DNA of 64,000 nt from G963667675 sp964291545. GTDB lineage: Bacteria; Chloroflexota; Dehalococcoidia; Lucifugimonadales; UBA3495. Positions 40,034 to 49,024 of the stretch are shown piece after piece. Below the pieces are notes generated by a model, which worked only from the letters and a program-made list of their open reading frames with translations, was not told the origin of the DNA and did no database searches. Position numbers and translations under genes: made by a program. The stretch is from assembly GCA_964291545.2 (NCBI GenBank), contig OZ219860.1, forward strand, positions 310,001-374,000, in the 5' to 3' direction. Position 1 is the stretch's first letter. The number at the start of each line of letters is the position of its first letter.

Positions 40034-40057
40034 GCGCGGCGGAACTGGAACAGTGGC

Positions 40058-40636
40058 GTGTCTTTAGACGCTGAAATCGTCACCTGGATGAACCAGGGTA
40101 TCGGCATGTCCTACCTCCTGGACCGGGCTGCTTACCTGTTGGTCAGCGACTACTTTCTCCCCCTGGTCATGTCCCTCTGGGGCGTTGGACTTTGGTTTCA
40201 CGGCGGGGATGCAGCGGCCAGGGGAGTCAACCAGCGAGGGGTCCTGGCATCTGCTATCTCCCTGGGCTTCGCCAATCTGGCGGTGCTGCTCCTGAACCAG
40301 CACTTCTTTCGTGACCGGCCCTTTGTTGACCACGACCTGGCCAACCTCCTGTACGCCCCTACCGACTCTTCGTTTCCTGCCAATCCCTCCGCCGTGGCCT
40401 TTGGCTTCGCGATGGCCATTTGGTTGAAGAACCGGCGGGCCGCCGCGCCGCTGCTGTTCATGGCGGGTTTGTGGAGCCTGGCCAGGGTATACAACGGCCT
40501 GCACTATCCCAGCGACGTGCTGGTAGGCGCCCTCATCGGAGTCGCCGTTGCTTGCCTGGTCACCTTGGGGATGCGGGCTGTCGAGCCCGTCACCGTTCGG
40601 GTATTGGACGCCGCTCGCCGGCTGCACCTGGCGTGA
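40058..40636 (+). CDS. PAP2-superfamily membrane phosphatase with altered motif 2
   Basis: A 192-residue protein with about six helices. FFRDRPF (R87) fits motif 1 and VYNGLHYPSDV (H149, D153) fits motif 3 of type 2 phosphatidate phosphatases, which include undecaprenyl-diphosphate phosphatases. The middle motif, normally PSxH, reads FPANPSAVAF at 106-115 without His, so the catalytic acid/base may be missing. The start is GTG at 40058. It follows the small membrane gene by 24 bases. Confidence 0.8.
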   Translation: MSLDAEIVTWMNQGIGMSYLLDRAAYLLVSDYFLPLVMSLWGVGLWFHGGDAAARGVNQRGVLASAISLGFANLAVLLLNQHFFRDRPFVDHDLANLLYAPTDSSFPANPSAVAFGFAMAIWLKNRRAAAPLLFMAGLWSLARVYNGLHYPSDVLVGALIGVAVACLVTLGMRAVEPVTVRVLDAARRLHLA

Positions 40637-40774
40637 CCGTAACCCCATCTATGGGGCCTCGTCGACGGTTGATTTGGTAGGCCACGGGAGCCCCGCAGCG
40701 CCCCGGTCCAGCCCAGTCCCCGTGATATAATTCCAAGGCGTATCGCCCGTGACAAATCAGCCAAGGAGCCGCCC

Positions 40775-41941
40775 GTGACCGTAGCAACCCCGATAGAAGC
40801 TCGCACCCAGATAGTCAACCTTGTTCGAGACTTTGTCCGCCGCGACGTGGAGCCGGTGGCCCAGGAATTGGACCGCGAGGACCGGATACCCTTCGACCTC
40901 ATCGACAAGATGAAGGAAATGGGACTGTTCGGCATCGTCGTGCCCCAGGAATACGAGGGCATGGGCCTCGACTACACCACTTTCGCCATGATCTTCGAAG
41001 AGTTGGCCAAGGGCTTCATGAGCTTGGCCGGGACCATAGGCACTCACCATATCCTGGCCTACGTCCTGACCCATTACGGCACCGAGGAGCAGAAACGGCG
41101 CTTCCTGCCCGACCTTGCGTCAGGTCGCAAGCGGGGCGGGCTGGCCCTCACCGAGCCCGGCGGCGGCAGCGACGTGGCCAATGCCCGGACAACCGCGGTT
41201 AAAGACGGGGAAGAGTACGTGCTCAACGGGGCCAAGATGTTCGTGACCAGCGCCCTGTACGGGGACGCTCTGTGCGTGCTGGCCCGCACCAACGGGTCCA
41301 GCGAGTCCAAGCACCAGGGCCTTAGCTGCTTTGTCGTGGAAAAAGGCGGGCCCGGAATGACCGTGGGGCCCAAGCTGGACAAGCTGGGATACCGGGCCCT
41401 GGACACCTGCGAAGTGGTCTTCGAGAATTATCGCATACCCGCGGACAACTTAATTGGAGATGGGGAAGGCCGCGGGTTCGGCCAGGTGATGAGCGGGTTG
41501 GAGGCGGGGCGGATAAACGTTGGCGCCCGGGCCGTGGGCGTGGCCCAGGCCGCCTTCGAGGCCGCCATACGTTACTCCCAGCAGCGGGAGACCTTCGGCA
41601 AGCCCATCTCCCAGCATCAGGCGATACAGCTAAAGCTGGCCGACATGGCGACCAAGATTCAGGCGGCCCGCCTGCTTGTCCGCGACGCCGCCGGCAAGAA
41701 AGACCTGGGCGAGCGGATAGACTTGGAAGCCGGTATGGCCAAGCTGTTCGCCACGGAAGTCTGCCAGGAAGTGGTGTTGGAGGCCCTGCGCATCCACGGC
41801 GGGTACGGCTACATCAAGGACTCTCCCGTGGAGCGCTACTACCGGGACGCTCCCCTTATGGTCATCGGCGAGGGCACCAACGAGATCATTCGCCTGGTTA
41901 TCGCCCGGCAGTTGCTGCGCCGGCCCGAATACCAGGTATAG
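40775..41941 (+). CDS. Acyl-CoA dehydrogenase
   Basis: A 388-residue FAD enzyme. GLALTEPGGGSDVANARTTA (about 125-145) and AARAVGVAQAAFEAAIRYSQQRETFGKPISQHQAIQLKLADM (about 250-290) are the family signatures, and E366 (GEGTNEI) is the catalytic base. It oxidises acyl-CoA to enoyl-CoA and would pass electrons to ETF. The start is GTG at 40775 after AAGGAGCCGCCC. It is convergent with the enoyl-CoA hydratase gene, the next step in beta-oxidation, with adjoining stops. Confidence 0.93.
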   Translation: MTVATPIEARTQIVNLVRDFVRRDVEPVAQELDREDRIPFDLIDKMKEMGLFGIVVPQEYEGMGLDYTTFAMIFEELAKGFMSLAGTIGTHHILAYVLTHYGTEEQKRRFLPDLASGRKRGGLALTEPGGGSDVANARTTAVKDGEEYVLNGAKMFVTSALYGDALCVLARTNGSSESKHQGLSCFVVEKGGPGMTVGPKLDKLGYRALDTCEVVFENYRIPADNLIGDGEGRGFGQVMSGLEAGRINVGARAVGVAQAAFEAAIRYSQQRETFGKPISQHQAIQLKLADMATKIQAARLLVRDAAGKKDLGERIDLEAGMAKLFATEVCQEVVLEALRIHGGYGYIKDSPVERYYRDAPLMVIGEGTNEIIRLVIARQLLRRPEYQV

Positions 41942-42718
41942 CTAGCGGCCCTGCCACCGGGGCTTCCGCTTCTCCGCAAAGGCCCTGGGTCCTTCTTTCG
42001 CGTCTTCCGTCTCCAGAAGTTGGTCGTACATGTGGTACGTGAGGGCCGAAATGTCCTGGGACGACATGTTCAGGCCCCGGTAGGCCAGCTCCTTGAAATA
42101 CTGCACCGCCAAGGGTGCGTTCTCGGCTATCTTGCGGGCCATGGCCATGGCCTCGGGCATAACCTGGTCTGCAGGGACGACTTTATTCAAGAAGCCCATC
42201 TCGTAAGCTCGCTGCGCGCTCACCGGCTCCGCGGTCAGCACCAGTTCCATCACCGCCGAAAGGGGCATCATCTTTGGAAGAATCGTCCCAAAGGGCGGCA
42301 TCAAGCTCCACTTGGTCTCGGTGATGCCCAGTTTGGCGTCCTCCGAAGCTATCCTCAGGTCGCACATCTGGGCTAAGGACCAGCCTCCGGCCAGAGCGAA
42401 CCCGTTTACCGCCGCGACCAACGGCTTCCAGGTCTGGCGCCATAGGTATGGACTGTCCGGCGACATGCTGGCCGAAGCCCTGGCCTGGATTCCCTGGGCG
42501 TTGTCGTCCGCACGCTCCTTCAGGTCCCGGCCGGAGCAGAAGGCCCTGCCGGCCCCGGTGATGACCGCAACAAACGCCTCGGCGTCCTGGTCGAACTCCG
42601 TGATGGCCTCGTTCAACTCTCGCCGCAGTTGCCGGTTAATCGAATTCAACGATTCCGGGCGGTTCAGCGTCATTAACACCACGTTGTCTTGCCTGTCGTA
42701 AAGGACTGTCTCGCTCAT
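41942..42718 (-). CDS. Enoyl-CoA hydratase/isomerase family protein
   Basis: A 258-residue crotonase-fold protein. GAGRAFCSGRDLKERA (about 55-70) and VAAVNGFALAGGWSLAQMCDLRIASEDAKLGITETKWSLMPPFG (about 101-145) are the oxyanion-hole blocks. The usual catalytic Glu pair is partly changed (LAGGWSL), so the exact substrate is uncertain. ATG at 42718 follows AGAGG. It faces the acyl-CoA dehydrogenase with a 0-base gap between stops. Confidence 0.9.
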   Translation of the reverse strand: MSETVLYDRQDNVVLMTLNRPESLNSINRQLRRELNEAITEFDQDAEAFVAVITGAGRAFCSGRDLKERADDNAQGIQARASASMSPDSPYLWRQTWKPLVAAVNGFALAGGWSLAQMCDLRIASEDAKLGITETKWSLMPPFGTILPKMMPLSAVMELVLTAEPVSAQRAYEMGFLNKVVPADQVMPEAMAMARKIAENAPLAVQYFKELAYRGLNMSSQDISALTYHMYDQLLETEDAKEGPRAFAEKRKPRWQGR

Positions 42719-42847
42719 TCTCTGAAACCTCTGGCTAGGTATGGCGTTATGCTACTATGCCGGGTTTGCCCGCTCAGTCGGGTAGAGGCCATTCCCAGGT
42801 TGATGTCCGGTCTTTCGTAGGGGAAGCTGTGATGGAGTAGAGACCTC

Positions 42848-45100
42848 CTAGTCCCCGTGAGGCCCGCCATGCAGCCGTCGGTACACTTCCAAGAAGGCTT
42901 CTACCCGGTCAGGAGGCGTTTTCTCCAGCAAGGTCTGGTAAAACACTTCTTCGACCCGATGGAACTCTTCTTCGTTTACGAATACCAAACGCCCTTCCTC
43001 ATCTGGTTCAAGGGCGGTGTGGCCTTGGTCGCGGAATTCGAGATAGAGCTCCCGCAGTGTCGCCGACAACGCATCCTCACCCACCGCCTCGTAAAGCTCC
43101 AGCAGGAAGTACGATCCCAGACTGTAGTTGCACTGGAGGGGAGGACCTGGGTCTCGGAACTCCCGTTCGTTCAACTGATGGATGTTGCTTATTCCCTCTT
43201 TGAGGCAGGTCTGTTCAACCCAGTTCCAGATATCGGGCTTTAGGTCTTCAAGGCTCTCTAGGCCGGCCTGATCGTAGGTATAAAAAGACATGAATTCTGC
43301 CCCACCTTCAACGAGCCAACGGGGGCCGAATGTGTAGTAGTAGTGGCCTATTTCGTGATAGATAGTGTCCCGTATCCAAATAGTTTTGGGCTCGCGTCTG
43401 ACCGTGAAAAACCCTTCAAGAAGGCTCCCCCCAGTGTGGTGGCTGGCTATTAGGATCACGTCCGTGGCGGGGAAGCGTACGCCCATAAACCCCTCGGTGG
43501 CTCGCACCGCGTCTTGAATAATTGCCGTCAAGTCTTCATCGGCAGGAAAGGGCTCGGACTGGAAAGCCCACAGGTTGACCTCTCCCGCCAGGGGCAGCGA
43601 TACCGTCGCCTTCTGGAAGAAGTGGGCGTCGAGTAGGTCGTCGTACACCAACCCTCCGCCAAGGTTAGTGGTCCTGGCGTACCCCAGCACGGCCATCAGC
43701 GCCATTGCTTCTTCGTCGTGTACCCCGTCCAACCAGGTCCTAGCCATCTCCAGATCGGCCGTCAATGCTGCGAGCACCCCCTGTTCAACCTCAGTAATAC
43801 CGTCCACGAACCAGGGGAGAGCGGCCACTCGTTGGGCTAGGGCAAGGTCAGTATCTGCAAGACCCCGCAATGAATAGAGCCCCCTCTCTTCCGCTTCGGT
43901 AATGTCGTCTGCAAACCAGGGGAAATCTGCGACTCGTTGGGCTAGGGCGGGGTATTCGTTGGCAAAATACGCCAAAGCTCCAATCACCTCCCCCTCATTT
44001 TGGGTAGAGGGGGCGGCCGAGAACCAAGGGAAGTCTGCTATGCGTTGACCGAGCGCCGTATCGGTATCGGCAAGCGATGCCAATTCGGCGATCACCAGCC
44101 TCTCATTATCGGTAATGTAGTCTGCCGCCCACGGAAGTGCCACCACGCGTTGCGCGAGAGCCGTATCGGTATCGACAAGCCACGCCAACGAGGCTATCGC
44201 TCTCCACTCGATTTCCGTGATTCCGTCGGCAACCCATGGCAGACGGACGATGGTATCCCCCGCGTTGGCGTCTAGAAGTTGAATGTTCAGGATATGGTCT
44301 CTCGTTATTGAATGACGTTGGTCCGGTGGTGTAGTGAACCAGGGCAGGAGGGCACCGAGGTGCTTCTCCGCCCTTTGACGCGCCGTTTCAAGTTTGACCT
44401 CTATGCCTTCTACGGCCTTGCCGTCAACCCTCAGTTCCAGCCCCTGACTGCGGTCGACCGTTAAACCGTCTTTACCGTGATACCACCCCGCTGACTGATA
44501 TGCGCCATCATCATCCGTCACCCATATCTGAAGGGTATAGACGCCATTTGGCACGTCTATGACAAAAGCGCCGTCGGGTAAAGCTAGTACCCAGTGTTGC
44601 TCGGCATCTTGGCTCCAAGCCGAAACCGCGAATTCCTTTGCTTTTTGCCCTTCTACACCGAGAATCACCCCGCTAATGGCAGTTGACGTGGGAGCAGACG
44701 TTGGTGTAGGCGCAGGGGTAGGCGTAGGCGCAGGGGTAGGCGCAGGGGTAGGCGTAGGCGCAGGGGTAGGCGTAGGCGCAGGGGTAGGCGCAGGGGTAGG
44801 CGTAGGGGTAGGCGTAGGCGCAGGGGTAGGCGCAGGGGTAGGCGCAGGCGCAGGGGTAGGCGTAGGCGCAGGGGTAGGCGTAGGCGTAGGGGTAGGCGTA
44901 GGCGTAGGCGTAGGCGTAGGAGTGGGCGTGGTTGTTGGAGCTTCTGTAGGAGGTGCCGTAGCAACCGTGATGGTGGTAGGAGCGATAGTGGGAGTCGCGG
45001 TAGCCGCCGGACCAGACCCGCCGTCGCAGGCCGCCATTGACGAGACAATCGCGACGCACACCGCTCCAACAGTAGCTATACGGCCCACCTTGTTGAGCAT
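42848..45100 (-). CDS. Large lipoprotein: Pro/Thr stalk, repeated LPW units, HEIGH zinc-peptidase-like domain
   Basis: ATG at 45100 gives a 750-residue lipoprotein: signal peptide with lipobox SMAAC (Cys near residue 22), then a long PT/PA stalk encoded by hexanucleotide repeats (44690-44930), a CarboxypepD_reg-like beta domain (GVILGVEGQKAKEFAV), then about five repeats of 35 residues (ALAQRVxxLPWFxDGITExE; 43740-44250), and a C-terminal domain with HEIGHYYY and WLVEGGAEF (HExxH plus Glu), as in gluzincins. It should be a surface-anchored, possibly proteolytic protein. A longer start at 45136 is possible. The G+C level is lower than that of the neighbours. Confidence 0.75.
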   Translation of the reverse strand: MLNKVGRIATVGAVCVAIVSSMAACDGGSGPAATATPTIAPTTITVATAPPTEAPTTTPTPTPTPTPTPTPTPTPTPAPTPTPAPAPTPAPTPAPTPTPTPTPAPTPAPTPTPAPTPTPAPTPAPTPTPAPTPTSAPTSTAISGVILGVEGQKAKEFAVSAWSQDAEQHWVLALPDGAFVIDVPNGVYTLQIWVTDDDGAYQSAGWYHGKDGLTVDRSQGLELRVDGKAVEGIEVKLETARQRAEKHLGALLPWFTTPPDQRHSITRDHILNIQLLDANAGDTIVRLPWVADGITEIEWRAIASLAWLVDTDTALAQRVVALPWAADYITDNERLVIAELASLADTDTALGQRIADFPWFSAAPSTQNEGEVIGALAYFANEYPALAQRVADFPWFADDITEAEERGLYSLRGLADTDLALAQRVAALPWFVDGITEVEQGVLAALTADLEMARTWLDGVHDEEAMALMAVLGYARTTNLGGGLVYDDLLDAHFFQKATVSLPLAGEVNLWAFQSEPFPADEDLTAIIQDAVRATEGFMGVRFPATDVILIASHHTGGSLLEGFFTVRREPKTIWIRDTIYHEIGHYYYTFGPRWLVEGGAEFMSFYTYDQAGLESLEDLKPDIWNWVEQTCLKEGISNIHQLNEREFRDPGPPLQCNYSLGSYFLLELYEAVGEDALSATLRELYLEFRDQGHTALEPDEEGRLVFVNEEEFHRVEEVFYQTLLEKTPPDRVEAFLEVYRRLHGGPHGD
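44690..44930. repeat. Hexanucleotide microsatellite (GTAGGC/GCAGGG) coding for the PT/PA stalk
   Basis: About 240 bases of six-base units (ggcgta, ggcgca, ggggta) in near-tandem order. On the minus strand they encode alternating Pro-Thr and Pro-Ala, the extended stalk of the lipoprotein. Units of six keep the frame when copy number changes, so stalk length could vary between strains. Confidence 0.85.
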
Positions 45101-45242
45101 GACCGGAATTATACCTGAAAAAGCAAACCGGTTCACTGCGGCTGGCTGTAACTCGCTACGTGGGTTAGATAGCGAATACCGAGAGTGGGGGGCAGGGTTC
45201 TCAAGGTTATGGAGGCGTTCAGGTCACCGTAATTGCCGTCGT

Positions 45243-45578
45243 TTAGGCGTACTCCCCCAGATGCACTCCGCCGATGACGTGCAGGTGGCCGTGGCTCTGG
45301 CTCTGCAGGCCGTCCCGTCCGAAGTTGGACAGGACCCTGAAGCCATTGGGGGCCAGCCACCATCCCATTTCCACCGCCACCTCGCCCAGCCTGCCCATCA
45401 GGCTGCTGCTCCACATCTCGCTCTGTTCCATGTGTTGCTTGGGCATCACCAGCAGCATCAGCGGCACCCAGGTCAACTTGTTGACGATGACGATAATCTC
45501 GTTGTCCAGGTAGCGCACCCTGGCGGGAGACCTGCCGGCGACGATTTCGCAGAAAACGCAGTAGCCGGGTGCGGTCAA
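45243..45578 (-). CDS. HIT family protein (histidine triad)
   Basis: A 111-residue HIT protein. YCVFCEIVAGRSPARVRYLDNE at the N-terminus has a CxxC that may bind zinc, and SHGHLHVIGG (H96, H98, H100) is the histidine triad that hydrolyses nucleotide-phosphoramidates or dinucleotides. The start is TTG at 45578 with GGAGGACGCG just before it. The middle is a short, diverged version of the family. It stands alone, divergent from the moaB-like gene. Confidence 0.88.
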   Translation of the reverse strand: MTAPGYCVFCEIVAGRSPARVRYLDNEIIVIVNKLTWVPLMLLVMPKQHMEQSEMWSSSLMGRLGEVAVEMGWWLAPNGFRVLSNFGRDGLQSQSHGHLHVIGGVHLGEYA

Positions 45579-45720
45579 ACGCGTCCTCCGGGCGGGTTGA
45601 TTGTGTCTGGAGGCATGGCTTTGTGACTATAATTGGGCACGCGTCGCACTGTCAACGCAGCCAGTCTCTCCCGATGTCCGCGGTCCTTGCTGTATGTTAT
45701 TATTGTCCCCGGAGTTAACC

Positions 45721-46212
45721 TTGTTCGGACTCGCCGTCTTGACCGTAAGCACCTCGGGGCACCAGGGCAACCGCGAAGATACCAGCGGACAGGCCATCAA
45801 GGACTCCCTTTGCCCCCAGGGATACGACGTAGTCCGCTACGAAATCGTCCCCGACGACCGCAAGACTATAGCTGGCCGCCTCTCGGAATGGGCCGATGCG
45901 GACGACGTGGACTTGATAGTCTCCACGGGCGGCACCGGCCTGGGGCCCTACGACGTCACCCCTGAGGCATGCCTGGATGTCTTCGATAAACAGGTCCCCG
46001 GACTGGCTGAAACGATGCGGGCCGGCACCCTGCAGTTTACTCCCATGGCGATGTTGAGCAGGTCGGTGGCGGGAATCCGCGGCAACACCCTGATTATCGC
46101 CTTGCCGGGAAGCACCAAGGGAGTGCGGGAGTGCCTGGACGTGGTTCGCCCCGTGCTCGATCATGCCCTGGAACTACTGAAAAGCGAGTCGGTAAGCGAG
46201 CACCCCCGCTGA
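45721..46212 (+). CDS. MogA/MoaB-type molybdopterin adenylyltransferase
   Basis: A 163-residue protein. LAVLTVSTSGHQGNREDTSGQ is the N-terminal strand and loop, LIVSTGGTGLGPYDVTPEAC is the molybdopterin-binding signature, and LIIALPGSTKGVRECLD is the end of the family core. It adenylates molybdopterin on the path to the molybdenum cofactor (MogA type) or is the MoaB homologue. The start is TTG at 45721 because GGAG lies 6 bases upstream and the protein begins at the family start; the longer frame from 45601 adds residues with no family match. Confidence 0.87.
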   Translation: MFGLAVLTVSTSGHQGNREDTSGQAIKDSLCPQGYDVVRYEIVPDDRKTIAGRLSEWADADDVDLIVSTGGTGLGPYDVTPEACLDVFDKQVPGLAETMRAGTLQFTPMAMLSRSVAGIRGNTLIIALPGSTKGVRECLDVVRPVLDHALELLKSESVSEHPR

Positions 46213-46272
46213 GCCGATGCCCCGCGGAGGGATGCGGGGCACTATACAAATGATGACTGGAGCGTTGGATAG

Positions 46273-46677
46273 ATGAATGAAGGCAGCCAAGAAGACACCC
46301 CTGAAATCAAGGAAGTCTATTGGCCCAGGGTCAAGGAAATCCTGGACGGAATCATGCACCGGTGGGAAGAACGCTGGGGCAGGGAAGGCGCCCTGGGCGT
46401 TCACCGCTACTACTGGGACTCGCCGGAGCAGCTGGCCAACGACGTGCTGTCCGGTGTGCCGGCTATCGAGCCGGGTATTCCGGGCCGGGAGACCCAGTTT
46501 GTCCGAAGCCTGGCGCGGGCCGTTCGCAACTGGGGCCGTATGCCCATGCGGGGACCGTTCCTGCCCCAATCAGAGATAGACGAGATAGCCGCCTGGATCG
46601 ACAACGGCATGCCCAAAGGCCCGCCGGGGAGCGAAGAACAGTCGGCTGAGAACAGCCCCGCCGAAGCCAAAGAATAA
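46273..46677 (+). CDS. Hypothetical acidic protein, 134 aa
   Basis: A 134-residue soluble protein. It contains a helical first half (EVYWPRVKEILDGIMHRWEERWGREG) and a segment near residue 95 (GPFLPQSEIDEIAAWIDNGMPKGPP) that resembles the tail of cytochrome c-like or Planctomycetes-type DUF proteins, but no CxxCH heme motif is present. ATG at 46273 has TGGAGCG upstream. A weak stem-loop follows at 46733-46767. No function assigned. Confidence 0.6.
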   Translation: MNEGSQEDTPEIKEVYWPRVKEILDGIMHRWEERWGREGALGVHRYYWDSPEQLANDVLSGVPAIEPGIPGRETQFVRSLARAVRNWGRMPMRGPFLPQSEIDEIAAWIDNGMPKGPPGSEEQSAENSPAEAKE

Positions 46678-46732
46678 CCTCACTCGCGGGCTTCCGCCGC
46701 AGACCGCTCTTCAGCCTCGATTGACATAACAA

Positions 46733-46767
46733 ACCGCCGGAGCCGGCATTACGCCAACCTCGGCGGT
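46733..46767 (+). terminator. Weak terminator-like stem-loop
   Basis: ACCGCCG at 46733-46739 pairs with CGGCGGT at 46761-46767, followed by cttctt. It is 55 bases after the 134-residue gene and 44 bases before the convergent NHL gene's stop. The T-run is poor, so confidence is low. Confidence 0.35.
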
Positions 46768-46810
46768 CTTCTTCGCGCAATAGAGGCGGCTATGGCGGCC
46801 GCCCTGACTG

Positions 46811-47815
46811 CTAGACCAGCGTCGGTTCCTTGGTCTTGGTGTAAACCTGGATTCGCGCGTTCTTGGTGTCCAGCACGCAAATCCGCCCCCGTTGGTCTAC
46901 TTTTACTGCACTGGGGTGGGCGAGCCGCCGGTCGAAATACGGGTTGTGGGCCATGGCCAGCGCCCTCTGCCGGATCATGTCAGGGTTGGACAGCAGCTTC
47001 TCCTTGCCCAACTGCGACAACTCGTGATCGCCGTACATGGCGGTGACGAAACGGCCGTCGGAAGTTAGCACCTGCACCCGGTTGTTGCCCCAGTCGGCCA
47101 CGTATATGTCCCCGTCGTCATCCACGCACACCGACGCGGGCCGTCTGAACTGCCCGACGCCGTCGCCGGACTGGCCAAACGAGGCCTGCCACTCGCCGTC
47201 CGCGGTGAACTGCTGTACCCGATCGTTCTGCCAGTCGGCCACGAACACCTGTTCGTCCGTGTCCAGTCCAATTCCCCACGGCAGGTGCAGTTGACCCTCG
47301 CCGTCGCCAAAGCTGCCGAACTTGGCAATAAATTTGCCGTCCAACGAAAAGACCTGCACCCGGTGATTGCGGCTGTCGGTCAGGAACAGGGTCCCGTCGT
47401 TCCTGATGGCCATTCCCGCCGGGCGGTCAAGCTCTCCGTCGCCGCCGCCCGCCGTACCCCAGTGGCTGAGAAACCGGCCGTCCTTATCGAAAATGCTTAT
47501 CCTGTTCAGCCACTCGTCGGCCACGTAGACGTTGCCTTCCGGGTCCAAGGCAATGGCCGCCGGCCACACAAACTGCCCGTCCCCCTCGCCGTGTGACCCG
47601 AACTCGGATACGTACTCCTCGTCCAAAGTCATCATGGTGACGTGGATGCCGTCTGTCCGCGACTCGTACGCCCGGTTGAGCACGTAGGCCAGGTCCCCGT
47701 CGCCGATGGCCATGTCCACCGGCATGCGGAAGCCGGTGCCGGAAAATTCCTGGCGTCCTACCGAGTGGCTGTATTCGTAGGCCCGCTGGTTAAGGCCGAA
47801 AAAGTGGGTGCTCAT
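46811..47815 (-). CDS. NHL-repeat beta-propeller protein
   Basis: A 334-residue protein made of about six NHL repeats (for example FGSHGEGDGQFVWPAAIALDPEGNVYVADEWLNRISIFDKDGRF). Each repeat ends in the (V/I)xVxDxxNxRIQ(V/I)F pattern. This gives a six-bladed propeller, usually a protein-, sugar- or RNA-binding scaffold. No signal peptide is seen. ATG at 47815 follows GGGGAGCAACCGGA. The gene is 40 bases after the DUF1501 stop, so it is probably in the same operon, with a role linked to those proteins. Confidence 0.9.
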   Translation of the reverse strand: MSTHFFGLNQRAYEYSHSVGRQEFSGTGFRMPVDMAIGDGDLAYVLNRAYESRTDGIHVTMMTLDEEYVSEFGSHGEGDGQFVWPAAIALDPEGNVYVADEWLNRISIFDKDGRFLSHWGTAGGGDGELDRPAGMAIRNDGTLFLTDSRNHRVQVFSLDGKFIAKFGSFGDGEGQLHLPWGIGLDTDEQVFVADWQNDRVQQFTADGEWQASFGQSGDGVGQFRRPASVCVDDDGDIYVADWGNNRVQVLTSDGRFVTAMYGDHELSQLGKEKLLSNPDMIRQRALAMAHNPYFDRRLAHPSAVKVDQRGRICVLDTKNARIQVYTKTKEPTLV

Positions 47816-47855
47816 TCCGGTTGCTCCCCACCCTGAGATTTAGATGTTTAGCTGT

Positions 47856-48992
47856 TTAGAGAAACCTGACCCGCTCGAAGTTGCCGCCCACGATGGGTTC
47901 GGGGTCCAGGCCCAGCCAGTCCTCGAGAATGCCGGAGTACACGCACCGGAAGTCCAGGTTGAACTTCAGGTTGCCGCCCTCTTCCTGCTCGGCTGGCTCC
48001 AGGGACGGGTACTGGCCGTAGACGCCGCCCTGTACACTCTCTCCAAGCGCAAAGGCAATGCCCGCTGCTCCGTGGTCGGTGCCGGACCCGTTGTCCATGA
48101 TCCTGCGGCCGAACTCGGTGAACATGAACAGCAGCACGTTGTCGCTTTCGTCGTGCTCCCGTAGATCGGTCATAAACGTGTCTACGGTGGCGGACACGTC
48201 CCGCCACAGCCCGGAGTGCGTCACCGCCTCGTTGGCGTGGGTGTCGAAGCCGTTGTACGGGGAGGTGGTGAACAACACCCGGGAGCCGAACCCGGCCAGG
48301 TGGGTCTGGGCGATGTTCTTCATATACTGGCCCACCGCGCTCTTGGGGTATTCCAGGCTTGATTTGTATTTGCCGGGGGCCGTGGAAAGAATGTCCGCAC
48401 CCTTCAGGGCATCGGAGCCGGTGCTGCGAATGTAGTCGATGACCGGGCCCCTGCCGATGGCGGGGGAATACATGCGGCCGAAAACGTCCAGCGCCTGTGC
48501 CCGTTGCTCTTGCCCCTCTATCTTCGTGAGCAGTCCGTAAGTCTCCAGATCACCCACCGAGGCCACCGGAACGCCGTCCTTGGCCAGGGCCCGCGGCAGG
48601 CCCCGGCCGAAGTTGACCCCAGTCAGCACGTTCTCCCCCTGCGGGTCCAGGTCCTTGATGGCCCGGCCCAGCCAGCCCTCCGTGCCCTGGGTGTCGGGCT
48701 CGCAGGTGTGCCAGATGTCCATTGACCGGAAGTGGGAGTAGCTGGCGTTGGGATAGCCCACGCCCAGGAAGATGGCCAGCTTGCCCTCGTCCCAGACCTT
48801 CTTTATCGGTCCCATCTCCGGATGGAACCCCAACTCGTCGGTAATGGGCAGCACCTGCTCCTCGGCTATGGCCAGGGTGGGCCTGGAGTCCCAGTACAGC
48901 CCGTCGGTGCGGGGAATGACGGTGTTCAGCCCGTCATTGCCCCCCGACAGGGAGAGTACCGCCAGGACCGGGTCTTTCTTGGTTGAGACCAT
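47856..48992 (-). CDS. DUF1501 family protein
   Basis: A 378-residue protein. LAVLSLSGGNDGLNTVIPRTDGLYWDSRPTLAI at residues about 10-42 is the DUF1501 signature (sulfatase-like metal site), followed by IFLGVGYPNASYSHFRSMDIWHTCE and TTSPYNGFDTHANEA; LLFMFTEFGRRIMDNGSGTDHGAAG is the second motif block. ATG at 48992 follows GGAGGAAACAC, so the longer N-terminal frame is rejected. DUF1501 proteins usually occur with DUF1800 proteins, which is the case here. No signal peptide is visible; the function of the pair is unknown, and a link to surface polysaccharide or peptide handling has been proposed for some bacteria. Confidence 0.9.
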   Translation of the reverse strand: MVSTKKDPVLAVLSLSGGNDGLNTVIPRTDGLYWDSRPTLAIAEEQVLPITDELGFHPEMGPIKKVWDEGKLAIFLGVGYPNASYSHFRSMDIWHTCEPDTQGTEGWLGRAIKDLDPQGENVLTGVNFGRGLPRALAKDGVPVASVGDLETYGLLTKIEGQEQRAQALDVFGRMYSPAIGRGPVIDYIRSTGSDALKGADILSTAPGKYKSSLEYPKSAVGQYMKNIAQTHLAGFGSRVLFTTSPYNGFDTHANEAVTHSGLWRDVSATVDTFMTDLREHDESDNVLLFMFTEFGRRIMDNGSGTDHGAAGIAFALGESVQGGVYGQYPSLEPAEQEEGGNLKFNLDFRCVYSGILEDWLGLDPEPIVGGNFERVRFL

Positions 48993-49024
48993 GTGTTTCC
49001 TCCCTTGAGGTCTATCTCCGCCGG

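Noticed and set aside
44690..44930. Possible CRISPR array
   Set aside because: Units are six bases in direct tandem, with no spacers and no cas genes nearby; it is a coding microsatellite.
44559..45626. ORF encoding a GVGAGVGV repeat protein
   Set aside because: It is the complement of the hexanucleotide stalk of the lipoprotein, whose other strand has a lipobox and a domain structure.
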